A stretch of DNA of 64,000 bases from Lineus longissimus. Its lineage: Eukaryota; Nemertea; Pilidiophora; Heteronemertea; Lineidae. The notes under the pieces are model-generated. The model did no database searches. It was given only the letters and a program-made list of their open reading frames with translations, and was not told the origin of the DNA. The DNA is taken from assembly GCF_910592395.1 (NCBI RefSeq), contig NC_088316.1, forward strand, positions 3,162,001-3,226,000, written 5' to 3'. Of the stretch, positions 1 through 12,565 are shown in pieces (position 1 is the first letter of the stretch; every line of letters begins with the position of its first letter). A program made the position numbers and the translations under genes.

Positions 1-3000
1 AAGGTTTCACTAATTCCATACTTTATCAACTACCATTAGAGATACTTTTGTGAACCGTGTTCATAAGGGTGTGGTGGAAATTAAAAATACACAGTGGTCG
101 AAACAATTTCCTCAACTCTCATATGCATGCGCTGTTCAGTAGCGCTTTCTGTGAATAGATTAGTCTAAACCGTGGCACTGAATATTGGCAGGATTACTAT
201 ACACGTTCATCTATTTACAGAAGCCAACGTGAAACTTGCAATATTATTGTATGCGTGTCAACTTAGACATTGGTTTTCGACTATGGGATTAACGAACAAT
301 TAACTTCACCATGCTTCTCTGGCATGTAATAACCGCTGGTCCAGAAGAATAGAAATTCAGTTATACATAAGCAGTAGTAGTGCAGCGTTCATACAATGCT
401 GTAGGGCAGCACTCATGCATACGAATTAACTGAAGCTTAGTATTTATAGTATATGTATATCTGTCTACAAAACGGCATTGTTGAAATTTATATATCAGTA
501 TGTATTTACACAATTCGAACATTTCAAATTCAATTACAAATTTCGAAAGTTTTAAAGAAGGGCGTTGGCCTTTAGGTTATCGCATTCCTCTGACGACTTG
601 TACATCAATGAGCTTTCCTTTCAGTCGTCTAACTTAATATCGTTGATGTTGTCTTACTGTACCTGGTACCGGTAGACTGCTAAACTCTTTGGCTGCTAAA
701 CCCTTTGACGAGGGTTATAATATTATTGCCTGCATGGTGTTTTTCAAACCTTAGCCATTGGAAAGTAAAAATCCACAGCGAATTATTTTATAATCAATGT
801 ACACAATGTACGCTTTGAAAATTGTTGCTGAACGTTATCTTTGACAGATGCTATGTCACTGTCAAAAGCGAGAAGCCTTTTCTGAACCGTCGCTGACTAA
901 TTGTATTCGTGTTGACAATACATCGATTCGCACAGATATCACCGGTGATAACGAGTAGGAATTACATGTATAATCAAAAAATGTTTTAATTCCGCAGCCT
1001 TTCATCGAACTAAACGAATGCACTGGTTTAATGTACACAAATGCATACAACAAAAATGTTCTTTGTCATTGTACATGTAACTTACATGCAAATATGAAAA
1101 TCTCGACAGTCGCGAACCCCAGAACTTCGAAGAAATCTGACCGTCCGGTAGTTCACGCTCCAGAGCGCAAAACGATGCGAGCAAAACGTAGAAGAATGGA
1201 TACGTTTTTTGTAACTCAAAAGAAATCATTACCATAGTCGTCAGTAACAACAGGAATTGTCAAAGTTCATTTGATGTTTCATCGGTTTTGCACGACTGGC
1301 TTGACGGAAACGATCAAAGAACGCACCACTATCTATCAAAATAATGCGCAAAGATGAGAGAGTGATCGCCGGCACGATCGGGACTTCCAATAATGCACTC
1401 GGGTTGTCATCCACCGGTCAGTTTTCGCTTCAAGACACAATCGCCCACACACCCTCCGAATGAATATACCATGCGTGCAGATATCATGATCTCTTGGTCA
1501 TGTTCGTCGAACTGATTAACACCCCTCAAGCTCATTACAGGCTAGACATGTTCAGTCACCAAAATAATACCCCGACCGTCTGATCCCAACGGACGAGATA
1601 ACAGAACAGGTGTTCAAACCCGAGCCTCATTTGGGGAATGACCGAAGACATCGCTCTCTCACCAATAACTTGGTCTGGGGTAAACAGACCGGGAAGTAAT
1701 TACCAGTGCGCATGGCGAGTCCCAATCATACCGTCACTATCTCCTCTTCCTAATACTGAAGAACATTTTTAAATTGATGAACTGTATCTTCGTCCACAGA
1801 AATATATAAAATTGTAACCCGGACCTCAGCATAAGGCGAACATAATGAAGTCGTTATTAAAATCGGAGTTGGAATACGACTTCATTTAATATTTGCGGCT
1901 TATATGCACACTTCCAATTATAATGTTAGGATTATAATCTCACATGTACAAATAAAGGTGGTCCACCAGAGTCAACAAAATCGTCCTTCAAATTAGTTTT
2001 TAAAAATTGAAGGAGTGTGTCTCGAAATGACTGTGATTCAGTCTCAAAGCAGAGTCGAAGTCGGAGATTCATCTTAAAGGGGATATCGTACACCAACGAT
2101 TCAGCCAACTGTTCACATTTTCTCGGGCGGTGAAAATGAACAGTCTAATTTCCTATTCATAAGTCTGGCGCAGATCAGTTAGCTAGATCAGGCCTGTTGA
2201 ACATCTATACTATAATGCGCGTTGTGGCCGCTAAATAGGAGGCGATTTTTGTTTCAAAATTGGGCCTCGGAAATGCGTCGAATTCTTGCAACTTTTGGCT
2301 TCGTAGGTGTGGATCATAAGTAAGAGTGTCACTGAGGGTGTCATACGTCGAATATCTTGGTGGTTTTGGAATAAATAACAACTTTGTGGAGATGACGTCA
2401 ACTGGAGAGCTCCAAGTAATCTCTTCGCCGAGAAGTCCATCAGTAATCTCTCTGCATTATTACCGTCACGAAAATTGCTGAGCAACCTCCCACCTCCCAC
2501 CTCCGCTATCAACCAATCAGATGTCCTGTTCAAATGGTCCCTTCCATGCGCGCATCATCCACCAAACAAAATCGACGTCACTGACGCCAGCATGCAAGAT
2601 GGCGGCGCCCATATCTGAAGGAAAAATGCTGCTTTTCCACCTCGAGACAGCCATTTATTCACAAATAGCTCATCTTAGGACGCAATGTACCCAACGGGAG
2701 ACACACACAGGGGTAACTTAAACCATTCTGGCGCTGATCGCTGGCTGATATCCAGAAGTACACGTATTAAGGTAGCAGGAAGGGTTGGGCGTTTGTGGTT
2801 TCTGAGTCTGAGGGGGTTGGTGTCTGTTGACTGTGCTTTAAGAGAGACTAGGCATGGCGCCAGTCTCTCTTAAAGCACAGTCAACAGGCATTTGGTCTCA
2901 GTATTTGGGTAAGTACAGAATCAAGGCAGCTCAGAGAGCAATGATTGAACGATGCTGTGGACAAGTCCAAGGATACTGCATCAGTCACGACCAACTTTTC

Positions 3001-3200
3001 ATCAGAAAGCGTCACCACCAGCATATTCAATGTTCAGTTCCAACCTGTACCAGTCCAATGCACGCCTGTCATGGTCAGCAGTGGTCAGCTTAGCGCGATA
3101 TGGAACATTCTTCCGAAACTCAAGCGAGGGAAATCTGCTCATTAGCATATCTCGCGCACTGCTCCTTCTTGTCAAACATCGTAGTGAAATCGTAATGGAA
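1..3200. other. Non-coding stretch with repeat fragments
   Basis: I see no convincing exon here. The longest open frames are under 105 codons, lack family resemblance and lie on both strands at once. The stretch at about 360-580 is a diverged copy of the MITE that is intact at 49530-49765 (shared words around CAACATTGCCGTTGT on one strand and the AACGGCGTAGGCCTTT-type end). A hairpin at 2825-2886 is listed separately. The short word CTCGGGCGGTGAAA near 2120 recurs inside the 30.7-31.1 kb MITE, so this part also contains transposon debris. Confidence 0.6.
2825..2886. repeat. Perfect 25-bp inverted repeat (hairpin)
   Basis: Positions 2825-2849 and 2862-2886 are exact reverse complements (25 of 25), separated by a 12-base loop. 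The arm begins TGTTGACTGTGCTTTAAGAG. A transcript of either strand would fold into a stable stem. It could be the core of a small foldback element or a hairpin RNA precursor; the perfect pairing suggests recent origin or selection, but a single copy cannot decide. Confidence 0.9.
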
Positions 3201-3666
3201 AACGTCTGGCTTTGCGCCAGACATTGAGACTAATAAGTGAAGAACTAATAGGTAAAGAACTTCTACTTGCGCGAGACTGCTGTGATAAAATTGTCATTGC
3301 AGAGACTCCGGTGACGTACACATATATTTTTTACAATAAAAAATGCTCTCAAAAGACGACATGGAATGATTATTTTATTGATATTTCCTACTATATACCT
3401 TCCAATTATCACTTTATACAAATAGATCGGCGTTAGGTCGCATGCTTTTCTTTCCTGGTGACACTATAAAGCAAAATAGTTGCAACCCCGTAAATGCGCT
3501 ATAAGTCCAATAATAAGTGACGGTGACCCGTTATAAATGTTTCGCCAGCTTCGCTTTTTTGCCGCTACGCGGCGCTTTGGGCCCTTGCGTCGAGTATATC
3601 ACCAGTCTGCACCATCTTGGTTTTCCGAGAAGTGGTTTAGCATTGTGGACGCCTGTACATCATGTA

Positions 3667-4632
3667 CAGTCCTTCAAAAAAGTAAATGGACACACAAAAA
3701 TCAAATTTTCTTGAAAACGGCTGGTGATAAATCGATTCGGTTTGCTGCATTTGATAGGACATTTAGTTGTGCATCATGGTATCTACCACATAAAAATTAG
3801 CCATTTTATCTAATACCGACTTTTATTGATTTACAAAAGGCCCCAAAATCAACTTTTTCGTTTCCGATTTTTTTCGTACTTTTTCTTGATAGGATGAATC
3901 ACCATGATGAAAAACCCACGTCCCCATCAAGGTGATGAAAATATCTTGTGTTAATTGGTGGGAAAACAGCATTTTATGTCAAAATTTTGCACCTTGTTTA
4001 TTGACTTTGGAATTACTTTAGAGAAGTCGACCATAGCCAATTATGTCAGTTTCAACATGCAGCCCGAGTGTTAATTCCTTATTGGCTGAGGTTTTGAATG
4101 GGGGTGGAAATGTTGTTAACATTGATGTATTGTAAACGCGAGGGTAAAGTAATATTGGTGAACCCATTGTCCAGCTGCCAAATCCAGGCCTGGGAGAGCT
4201 ATTCATAGGCATATTAAACAAGGCCATTGAAATAGTGACATGATTCCGGTTGTCTGGGCCAGGTGAATAATATCAAGGGGGCATCTCCGCAGTAGAAGAC
4301 CGGGTAACAAAACCCTTTTGCACAAATGGGTTAATAAGTTGCAGATTCAAGTGAAAACTGTGGAATTTCTTAGATATTCACTCATAACTCAACAGAAGCT
4401 TCCAGTCAATATAAAATTTGCCCCCAAAAAATGCGTGATAAAAAAGTTGATTTTGGGACCTTTCATAAATCGAAAAAATTGACTTATAGGTAAAATAGCA
4501 AATTTCCAAGTGGTAGATATCATGATGCACAACTAAATGCCCTATCAAATGCAGCAAACCGCATCGATTTATCACCAGCCGTTTTCAAGAAAATTTGATT
4601 TTTGTGTGTCCATTTACTTTTTTGAAGGACTG
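3667..4632. mobile_element. Non-autonomous Tc1/mariner-like element with ~225-bp terminal inverted repeats
   Basis: The ends are long inverted repeats: 3667 to about 3890 pairs with about 4409 to 4632, nearly identical over the outer 120 bp and then diverging. The termini start CAGTCCTTCAAAAAAGTAAA, and each end abuts a TA dinucleotide (3665-3666 and 4633-4634), the target-site duplication of the Tc1/mariner superfamily. The ~520-bp centre encodes no transposase. It is therefore a deletion derivative that would depend on an enzyme supplied from elsewhere. Confidence 0.85.
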
Positions 4633-4639
4633 TACATGG

Positions 4640-7220
4640 TTACATAGTTCCGTTTTCAAGAAGTATTACACTCATGAAAAAAAGTGTTACTCACAAACCA
4701 GCAACCCATTTACACCAAACCCACAACATACAAGCACCCACACAATCCGATTTTTATACCTCGAACAGCCCGCGCCACGGGTATATGCTACTGTGGACAA
4801 TAGGGTCCCATTCAGTAACTTGCGTATGGCTTGATGATGCTTTGATGGAAGGCCATTATATTTGTCGTAGAAAATACGCTTCAACCTCTATCACCGACGG
4901 CCTAAAGATGTACTTCTTTGGAATACTGATACCGGGAAAAAACGATTAACTTGAGAAGTGTGCAGCTGGACCAAGGACAATACGCGCACTCTACAAACAA
5001 CTTTCATCTCCGATAGAACCCCTCGCCGATAACATGGTCGATTTCCGGAGCGAACCCCGAACATCTTGACCAAACAACATTTTTCATTGAACAGCAGGGA
5101 ACCCTGGAATAATATCTGGAAGGAGTTCCGGGATTCTTAAGACAGCATTGGGTTTCAGTCTTTCAAATAGAAAGGAGAGGACCATTGGAACCTCTGACAT
5201 TTTTTAAAACTGACAACTTGGCCTCACAGCCATTTTAGCGCAAGACGAAGAACCTTTTTGTAGTAAGCGAGAATGTTGGAAAGAAGAAGCGCTTTCGCAA
5301 CATGATCAATGCCATTTCATAACGCCGTGTTTAGGTTTTTTGCAGACTACTGTGTGAGTGTTCATTTGACATGACGTATGTTTTCGCGGCCGTCGTTGAT
5401 TTGTGGCAAAAGCGAAGGTGGTTTCTATGAAGGCCAATTTTTGTTTCAGGAAGATCTGATCACGGATCTATTGGACTGGAAAATGATGAGTTTTTCTTCT
5501 GCCTGAGGAATAATGCGAGAACCTTTATACAGTGTATGTATGAGTAAAGTATAACTATCACCGATCGACCGGTTTCCCCAGCTTTGTATAATTGCGGTAA
5601 GGAAAACAGTCGCTGGAAGCCCCGGGGTCATGTAAACTGTCAAGTCGGATCAATTGATCTGAGAAAACTGCGGCTGAACGTGTGGACAAAATATCGTTAA
5701 ACAAACAATATGTGCCTCGGTAAACAAGGTTATTTCCGGCAAATAGCTTGAATGACCAAACAGATTTCTCCATTGAGCTCCGGGAAGCCTTGGAGGGTTT
5801 CCGAGATAGTTCTCGGGTGACTTGGCCAATAATTTCCCATCAAACAAGGCGCGGTGAGGACACTAATTGGAGAAGGACACTTTGATTTGTAGCAAGAAGT
5901 GGCCATGATTATGGACAGTTTTTGTGGGCAGAATAAGCTGGTCAAAGAAGCAGAAGTGTCTTTGCTTATAAGGGTACGATAGCGGGTTTTTTTATCAAAA
6001 AGGAGAACTCGATGTCTTCAAAGGACATGGCGCATTTCACAGTGCAGGCTGTTTTCTATGATCTGGTAGCTGACTAAACGAAACGAACATTTAATTCTTC
6101 AGATTATTGATCAAATAATTGAGCGCCAGCGGTAGGCCTACTGCCTCCCGTGACGCGCGTTGTCCATAAGCTGAGCAATAGATATCGCTGTGAATGTCTT
6201 AACTCTTTGACTGGGAGAATATTGGAGCAGGGATTGTAAGAAGCGCGTCTAGATTTCGAGTCACTGAATGATAATCAACCACAGTGAGAGTGATCTGTAT
6301 CGTTTTTTGATCGAACGTAAGACCCGAGTCTCGCACTTCATATATTATCCAAAGATGGCATCATTTGCTACGCTGTACACTGGATGTAGGGTAACAACAA
6401 TGGGGAACGATAAATATGATCTCTCGAAATTCTTTCTTAGTTTTAATGCTGGCCGAGGAAGTAATAGTTTTCATTGTCAGCGGAGCGCCTATAGGCTGGG
6501 GTCACTGAATGATTGATGATCTTCTGGGTAAACTATGTCAATGTCCAGGTCAACCCGTAGAGCTGTAGGTGAATAGGTGTGGTGAATGGCGAATATGATC
6601 AAATATGGACGCCTCATCATCAATTCGAGAACCATTTTTTGGTTGGATATTACTGAACAAGTGGGGGTAATGATTACTGTTACCATCGGCGCATTTGGTC
6701 ACGAAATGATTCATCATCTGCAGAGTGAACGGCCAATGTATCGACAATGCAATCTGTCATCATCCGCGGAAGACTGACCAGCCACATTATCGACAATGCA
6801 ATCGTTAGTTGTCGATCACTCTTGCGGTAACTACACCATGCAGGTACTACCTCGGATGTGGTTGCGCGTCATCCTATAGCGCATGATGCTCGGAACTACG
6901 AATATTTGATGACGTCGATCCATGCAGAGTACTTGCTCACTGGCGATATAGTTACCCACCACCTTGGTTACCCACCAAGGATATCAGTCAGAATCCGTGG
7001 CGGCCAATTATTGACACCAGCCGTTCGGGAATCGCCTCTAGGTTTATGGACATTCAGCAGGACCCATCGCATGGCCCCCATGTGATCGCACCAGTCTATT
7101 TTTACAGGCGATGTCCGGTTGCGAGTTGGCATAATCGTTGGACGCAAAAGGGTTTTCAAAAGCTTAGAAAAAAATATTTCGAAGAGTGCAGACAGTGAAA
7201 ATCGCTATAGACACATAAAA
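4640..7220. other. Non-coding stretch, nothing recognised
   Basis: No exon with family resemblance, no RNA gene and no clear repeat was seen. Open frames near 5450-5950 on the minus strand overlap each other in all frames and look like chance. Confidence 0.5.
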
Positions 7221-7224
7221 AGAA

Positions 7225-7475
7225 GGCCGGGTCTATTTGGCAAGCCGCTCGCCGAACAGGCATCTTTTTGTGTCCTGTTTGGAGAGCCGCTTGCCAAACA
7301 GCACTAAAAAGCCACCCTGTTCGGCCAGCCGGGCTTGCCAAACAGGTAAAAAATCTACCCTGTTTGGCGAGCTGGAGACTTTACTTTGATATTAATGAGT
7401 TCGGCTCTCCATTCAGGACAAGAAAAAGTCGCTGTTTGGTAAGCCGGGCTTGCCAAATAGTCACTTCCTAAAAAG
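7225..7475 (+). repeat. ~250-bp dispersed repeat rich in GGCTTGCCAAACAG palindromes, copy 1
   Basis: The unit starts GGCCGGGTCTATTTGGCAAG and ends TTGCCAAATAGTCACTTCCT. Inside, the word TTTGGCAAGC and its reverse complement GCTTGCCAAA recur many times, so the unit can fold into several alternative stems. Nearly the same sequence occurs inverted at 46393-46640 and, interrupted, at 22232-22953. No coding capacity. The class is unclear; a MITE or Helitron-like tail is possible. Confidence 0.85.
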
Positions 7476-9300
7476 AAACTTTCAAATCCTGTATTTTATG
7501 ATTCGAAGAAAAATCCTGTTAATGGTAAATCTATTTTTAGGAGTTATTCCTTCATTCTTAGAAAAGTATTGTTTTACTTAGAATGGTGAAAGTACCAAGG
7601 GTCGTTTCCCAGAATGATCACTTCCATGATTGTTTGGTTGGGCTATTACTTTCTCCACTCAGTGAAGCAAATAACCCAGCAAATACCACAGATCGATCGA
7701 CCAAAAAAAGAAAAAGAAACAGCCTGCAAACAAGGCAAAGGAAACTGAAGCTCAACATCGAATGTTTAAATAGTAAATGCAAATTTGCTGACGCAACTCC
7801 GCGGGCGATTCCGCATCTGTAGGATTATATTGGTGCGGTGCAGCTCAGGTCTAATGCATTTAGTTCTTCTTCAACCGCTGACTGGCTTCTTTATAAGCCA
7901 TGTTGACATGAACTTATCTCTTTCGCCGTGTTTTTTTTCATATTCAGGAGAAATTGTCACGTTTATCTAATGTATCAGTTGCTCTGTCAAACATTTGCGT
8001 GCATGGCCTCATAGGGCCGCAGCTAGAGGGGTGGGAGGGGGCGCGGGAAAATGCCCCACCTAGTAGTCACCATAAGTGGGTTTTTGACCATGAATTCGAC
8101 CGACAAATTTCAAAAAGTGTCATTCACCCCTTGCTCCCCTAGACGAAAAGCTAGCTACGCCTGTGTATATTTAGTGCGATTCTGTTCTGAAATAATTTTC
8201 AGTTCTTATTGTTTTGTGACCTTGTCCAAATGACAAAGGCAATTTTCCAACCCAATCTGTAGAATCAATAATTAACGTTGACGCCGTAAGCAAGAACAGC
8301 TAAACTTTATCTTTTTTTGGTTCTTCATTGTGTTATTGGAGAAGAATGAATCAAATTCACATCATATGAAGAGAACCAAAATAAGTCTTGGCGCTTTATT
8401 TTGCTGGTAGACTGCGGACATTGCGCAGTAGCTGCAAACAAATTCAACCAATCTTGAGAATAATGCAATATTTTCATTCTAGCCGGCTTCAGGGGTATTT
8501 CACTCGATAATACACCAGTAATGCGTGCAAGAAGAGAAGCATACAACTCACCCATGGCATCGAGAATGATTACGTCCGTGCAGTGTGAAACCCTCCATTT
8601 GAATACATGTACTGTGTGTTGGTCCGAAATTAAGGACAGCAACAGCCATTAACCGTTCTCGTGTACAATGTACGTCTTCCTTTTATAGCGCTGCTGTGTA
8701 AGATTGGAGATGAAACGCAATTTGATGTAAATTGAAGATAAAAAGCAATTTGTGGAGCACTTAAAGGGAAGCCTAAGGTAGGCCAACTTAGCTTACACAA
8801 AGTTGCCAATAGAGGCCATGCAGGTCTCTCCGATCAGACACTGCAACGAAACTATTCACGTGTGTATACATGCAATACACGTAATGCTGAATCAACCACG
8901 ATGATTAAGTCCGATATTAAGTGTGCATACAAACGACCTGAAGACCAATTTGACCACCTAGCTCCTGCCAATAGTTCTACTTCAAAGGGTATAAACGGCC
9001 CATTTTTTTCTGCTTTTGTAGCTGGTTCGTATGAAGTTCACTCTTGGACAATGAACACAGAAAATATTACCTTTGCCTTAGGAATTGGAACATGGATGCA
9101 GCTCATTACGATACCGCAACGCGAGACTGGATCAGCGAGCTGTGAAATTACATGTACCTGCGTACAGTTTGTGTCAGTCTGTCATTCAAATTTGAAATCG
9201 GTTGTCCAGTCTGAGGTCAGTTATGTCACTGGGTTAGGCGAGTTACAAACTCAACGTGAGTTGGAATGAAATTTGATTCGTTTCAGAATATATACAAATA
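7476..9300. other. Non-coding stretch with two unassigned open frames
   Basis: Open frames of 105 codons (8325-8642, minus) and 135 codons (8862-9269, plus) are present. Neither resembles a family I know, and neither has obvious splice partners. The plus-strand frame lies just upstream of the gene at 9555 and might hold its missing first exon, but I could not place a phase-1 donor with confidence. Confidence 0.4.
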
Positions 9301-9472
9301 ACAGGTGTGCAAGGGATAGTAGTCCTAGGGCTGATAGTCCGTGTAACAATAGCCCGCATTGCTAAATGTTTTGGTTAGGGTTAGCGGTACAATAGATCAT
9401 GCTGCTTAACTGATCAAATACAATGCTACCGGACTATGACTCCAGGGGGACTATATCCGCTGTCACACCGGC
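9300..9472 (+). mobile_element. ~170-bp MITE, copy 1
   Basis: The imperfect terminal inverted repeats read GGATAGTAGTCC...GATAGTCCG at the left and the reverse complement of GGATATAGTCC...CATAGTCCGG at the right, followed by CCGGTGTGAC-type ends. An inverted copy of the whole unit lies at 15497-15670. Central words GTTAGGGTTAGCGGTACAAT and ACATTTAGCAATGCGGGCTA (one per strand) are shared. No coding capacity. Confidence 0.8.
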
Positions 9473-9554
9473 ACGATTTCGCAGACTTACATGGTTATGG
9501 GCACACTAGAGAAACAACACAGCCTCTTCCCAGCGTCTTGTCTTCTTGTTTTAG

Positions 9555-11362
9555 GCTGTGGGATAATCGTCATATTCAGTTTAATGGTAAGATGTTTTAT
9601 TTGATCCGTACTCGCGTTTTACCTCAAGGATAGATTCCATCGTTCGTTTCCTCCAAGAAACTCTATTGAATCTGCCCCGGTCTCCGCCACGACGATTGAC
9701 CAGCCCATGCAGCAGGGCTACCAAGGGATTTACGGATAGAGATCCAGTCGTGGCACAAGTCTTTATTTAGACTAGCTGAACGCAGTAAAAGTACCTAAAT
9801 TGGTGATTACTTCTTGTGCAGCTCTCAAAACTGCTAACATTTATCATGGAAGCTGATTCCCGCCTTAGGTTTTAACCGGGCCGTTCAAGACTCCCCATTT
9901 TCATAAGCGTTTTGCTATAGGTTTCCTTTAATCTAAATCATCAATATATATCAAGACTGAATTTCTTTAATGTATCGCCATAAGACAACTGTAATGTTTA
10001 TACACCTACGGGTAATCTATTTGATATATTTTGTAGGTGACCAGCGCCGCTGAGTCGGTTATATGGGGAGATGTGATCATGTATACACGTTCAGTCTCGT
10101 TCAAAGAGTTTAAAGTGACTACCAAAGTAGCCGAGGAACGCCGCGACGGATGGGCTAAAGTAACGTATGAATTCACCAAGGTGCGGTTGCCGGCAAAAAC
10201 ACATTCCTTGTCTTTCAATAGTTTTTCAGGTTATTTGAAAGATAACGGGTACGAGGTTGTATATTCAATTGACCTTCGGGGTCCTGGCAACATTCACGAG
10301 ATTGGTAACAGGACGTTGTGCATGAGAAACGCTTGCGTAGATTCCGGTTTAAAAAGTATCTATTGTCGCTTATTAATGAATTTTAAGAATGCCGAACCGT
10401 TAACTTTTGTCGGCGAGTGGAGGAATCGGAAAAAAGAACGCAGAGTTTGGAGGATGGTGTACAGTTTGGAAAGACCAAGAGCGTGTTATTCGCACCATCA
10501 CCTGATAGTCGGCCATTACTCGGAGGAAGAGACGCGCAGCCCAAATGAAGTCAGCAAACAAAAATCTTCCATGAAGAAACAAAACGGACTGGATCGCCAT
10601 TCCCGACAAGATATAGCTGATGAGACTGGCCGTTTGTATGTTTTAGATCTATCAGACGAATTCAGTCATGAACTAGTCATTATTGGATCAGCTTTTGGAA
10701 GATTCAGCAGTTCGTTGCGTTCAAAGTCCGAGATGCTTTATGTCGGGAAGTATTTGAATATAATTATAGGTAAGATTATATATAACAAGTATGGAGTGAA
10801 GACAATCTATCTCTATCTAATCTAAGTTTTGATTATAGGAAGGTAAAAAATTTAGATTTGTTAAACCGAACAAGGGTTGGGCTGCATTCACCACGCCCGC
10901 TACCATAGCCAACCTACAGTGATGGTCTTACAGTATGACAGTCATGAGTGCGACTACTTTACCCGTCTGGTTCACTGGCTTTTATTGTTATTTCACCTCA
11001 CATTGCTCAGCTTTCAGACAATACGGTTGCCCCAGAGGCAATACCGCTGGAAGTTCAATATGGTACATCACCAGCAGGAGCATGAACCGAGGGGCTCTAC
11101 TGACATAGGTGGTTTTACTCAATAACAACTATAATAAAGTTACGAATTCACCTTTTTTCTTTCAGGTTGGGAGTTTAAAGCCATAAACATGGAGCCAAAA
11201 ACAACTTATGCCAGTGTCAAGGCAAAAAGCTTGGTCCACTGTGTCGTGCTGAGCATTCGCCAGGCTGACTGTTGGAGCGTTCGTTACTCTATTGGCAAAC
11301 TGGGATTATTCGAGTGCCGTCAATTTACCAGGGGTCCGGAAACAACCGAACACAACCAATAA
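9555..11362 (+). CDS. Unrecognised, probably secreted protein (5' incomplete)
   Basis: Three exons join in phase: 9555-9586, 10037-10769 and 11166-11362 (stop 11360-11362). Acceptors are TTGTTTTAG, ATATTTTGTAG and TTCTTTCAG; donors are G|GTAAGA and G|GTAAGA. The first exon plus the start of the second encode a hydrophobic stretch CGIIVIFSLM followed by VTSAA, which looks like the end of a signal peptide cleaved after Ala-Ala. The mature part is about 300 residues, has an NRT glycosylation site and seven cysteines (three clustered in LCM...NAC...YCR), and is rich in basic residues in the middle (KKERRVWR). The C-terminal exon is cysteine-bearing too. The starting methionine lies in an upstream exon I did not find. 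I recognise no family. Phase continuity across two introns is the main support that this is a real gene. Confidence 0.6.
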
Positions 11363-12565
11363 CATCAAGAATCCATAAAGACTAAGAATTTGGAACTTCA
11401 GAAATTAAAAAACCTCAAATTTTTTTCAAAAGGGTGGGTAAACGTTTCCTGAACTCAAATACTAAATGTTATTGATTCATTGTAAGGATATTACCAGGAC
11501 GAACCAAATGATACCTTATTCAGCTCTGAACTCTTAATGATATAGGAGATACAGAGCATTTTGTCTAATATATAAGAAACAAAATTCATTATTTCATTTC
11601 CCGTGCTATGGCGTGATGGTGGGCATTCTTTGTCTCAGAGGGATTTTAGAACCTCGTTGAAATACCATTTCCTTATTAGCCCAATAAGCGCTACGAAACG
11701 AGTTACACTATTTGAGTCATGCATTTTGTGACAAAAACAACCAGTCAATATTAGTGATAGCCATTGAATGGAAGACGAATTATCTTGCAAAAGCCCCCTA
11801 TTGTCAAAATTTGAATCCAGTGCGAGTTAAGATGCTGTAGTATTGTATCCAAATTCTTAATCTTTATGAATTCTTGATAACATGATTAAGAACTGAGGCC
11901 ACGTCTGAGAGATTCCAGGCCTTGACCAATCCGACATCAAAGTCTTTTTTCTCTCACATGACGTCATTTCATTTCAATTGACCAATCAGAAAGGATGATT
12001 TCTTTTGAATTGCTCCAATCAGAAATACCGGTATCATCTGCTCATTGCTTTCAAGACAGGCAGGGATCCGAACGTATAGAATTGGCATCGGACATGACAG
12101 TCTGTAATGGAGGTTGGGAACAGCGACTTATCGCATGTAGAAAGAGGACGGACTTTGTGTAAATTTCGATCCTCATTCCAGATACAAATACATTTATAAG
12201 GATCTGCGATAATTCACTGATCTCAACCTCTCTCCAATAATTTGGAAAAGACAACGCAACTCGATTTTACATTTGCACAACGATTGTCATTCAAATGGAA
12301 AGATACATGGATATAAATGTCCTTGGTGTATAATACATGATACCACACAGCATAGCTGTCTACAGCCTAGCGGGCTCTACTTTCAATGCACAATGACATG
12401 TTTTTTTATAAAGAAAAAGGGCCCGGGACGACTCAGAGAAGACCACGCAGAATGAAACGTTGTATCATGCCGTACTATACTGCCGTAACCTTGTCTGATA
12501 GCATCAGTTTGCACTTATAAAACAGGCAACACAAACACATGTACACAGTTTGGTAAATTTCTATA
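11363..12565. other. Intergenic, nothing recognised
   Basis: This lies between the stop of the plus-strand gene and the stop of the minus-strand membrane protein, so the two genes converge here. No exon, RNA gene or recognisable repeat was seen. Confidence 0.5.

Noticed and set aside
8862-9269. 135-codon plus-strand open frame as an independent gene
   Set aside because: No family resemblance or promoter evidence; might hold an upstream exon of the 9555 gene but no phase-compatible donor was clear.
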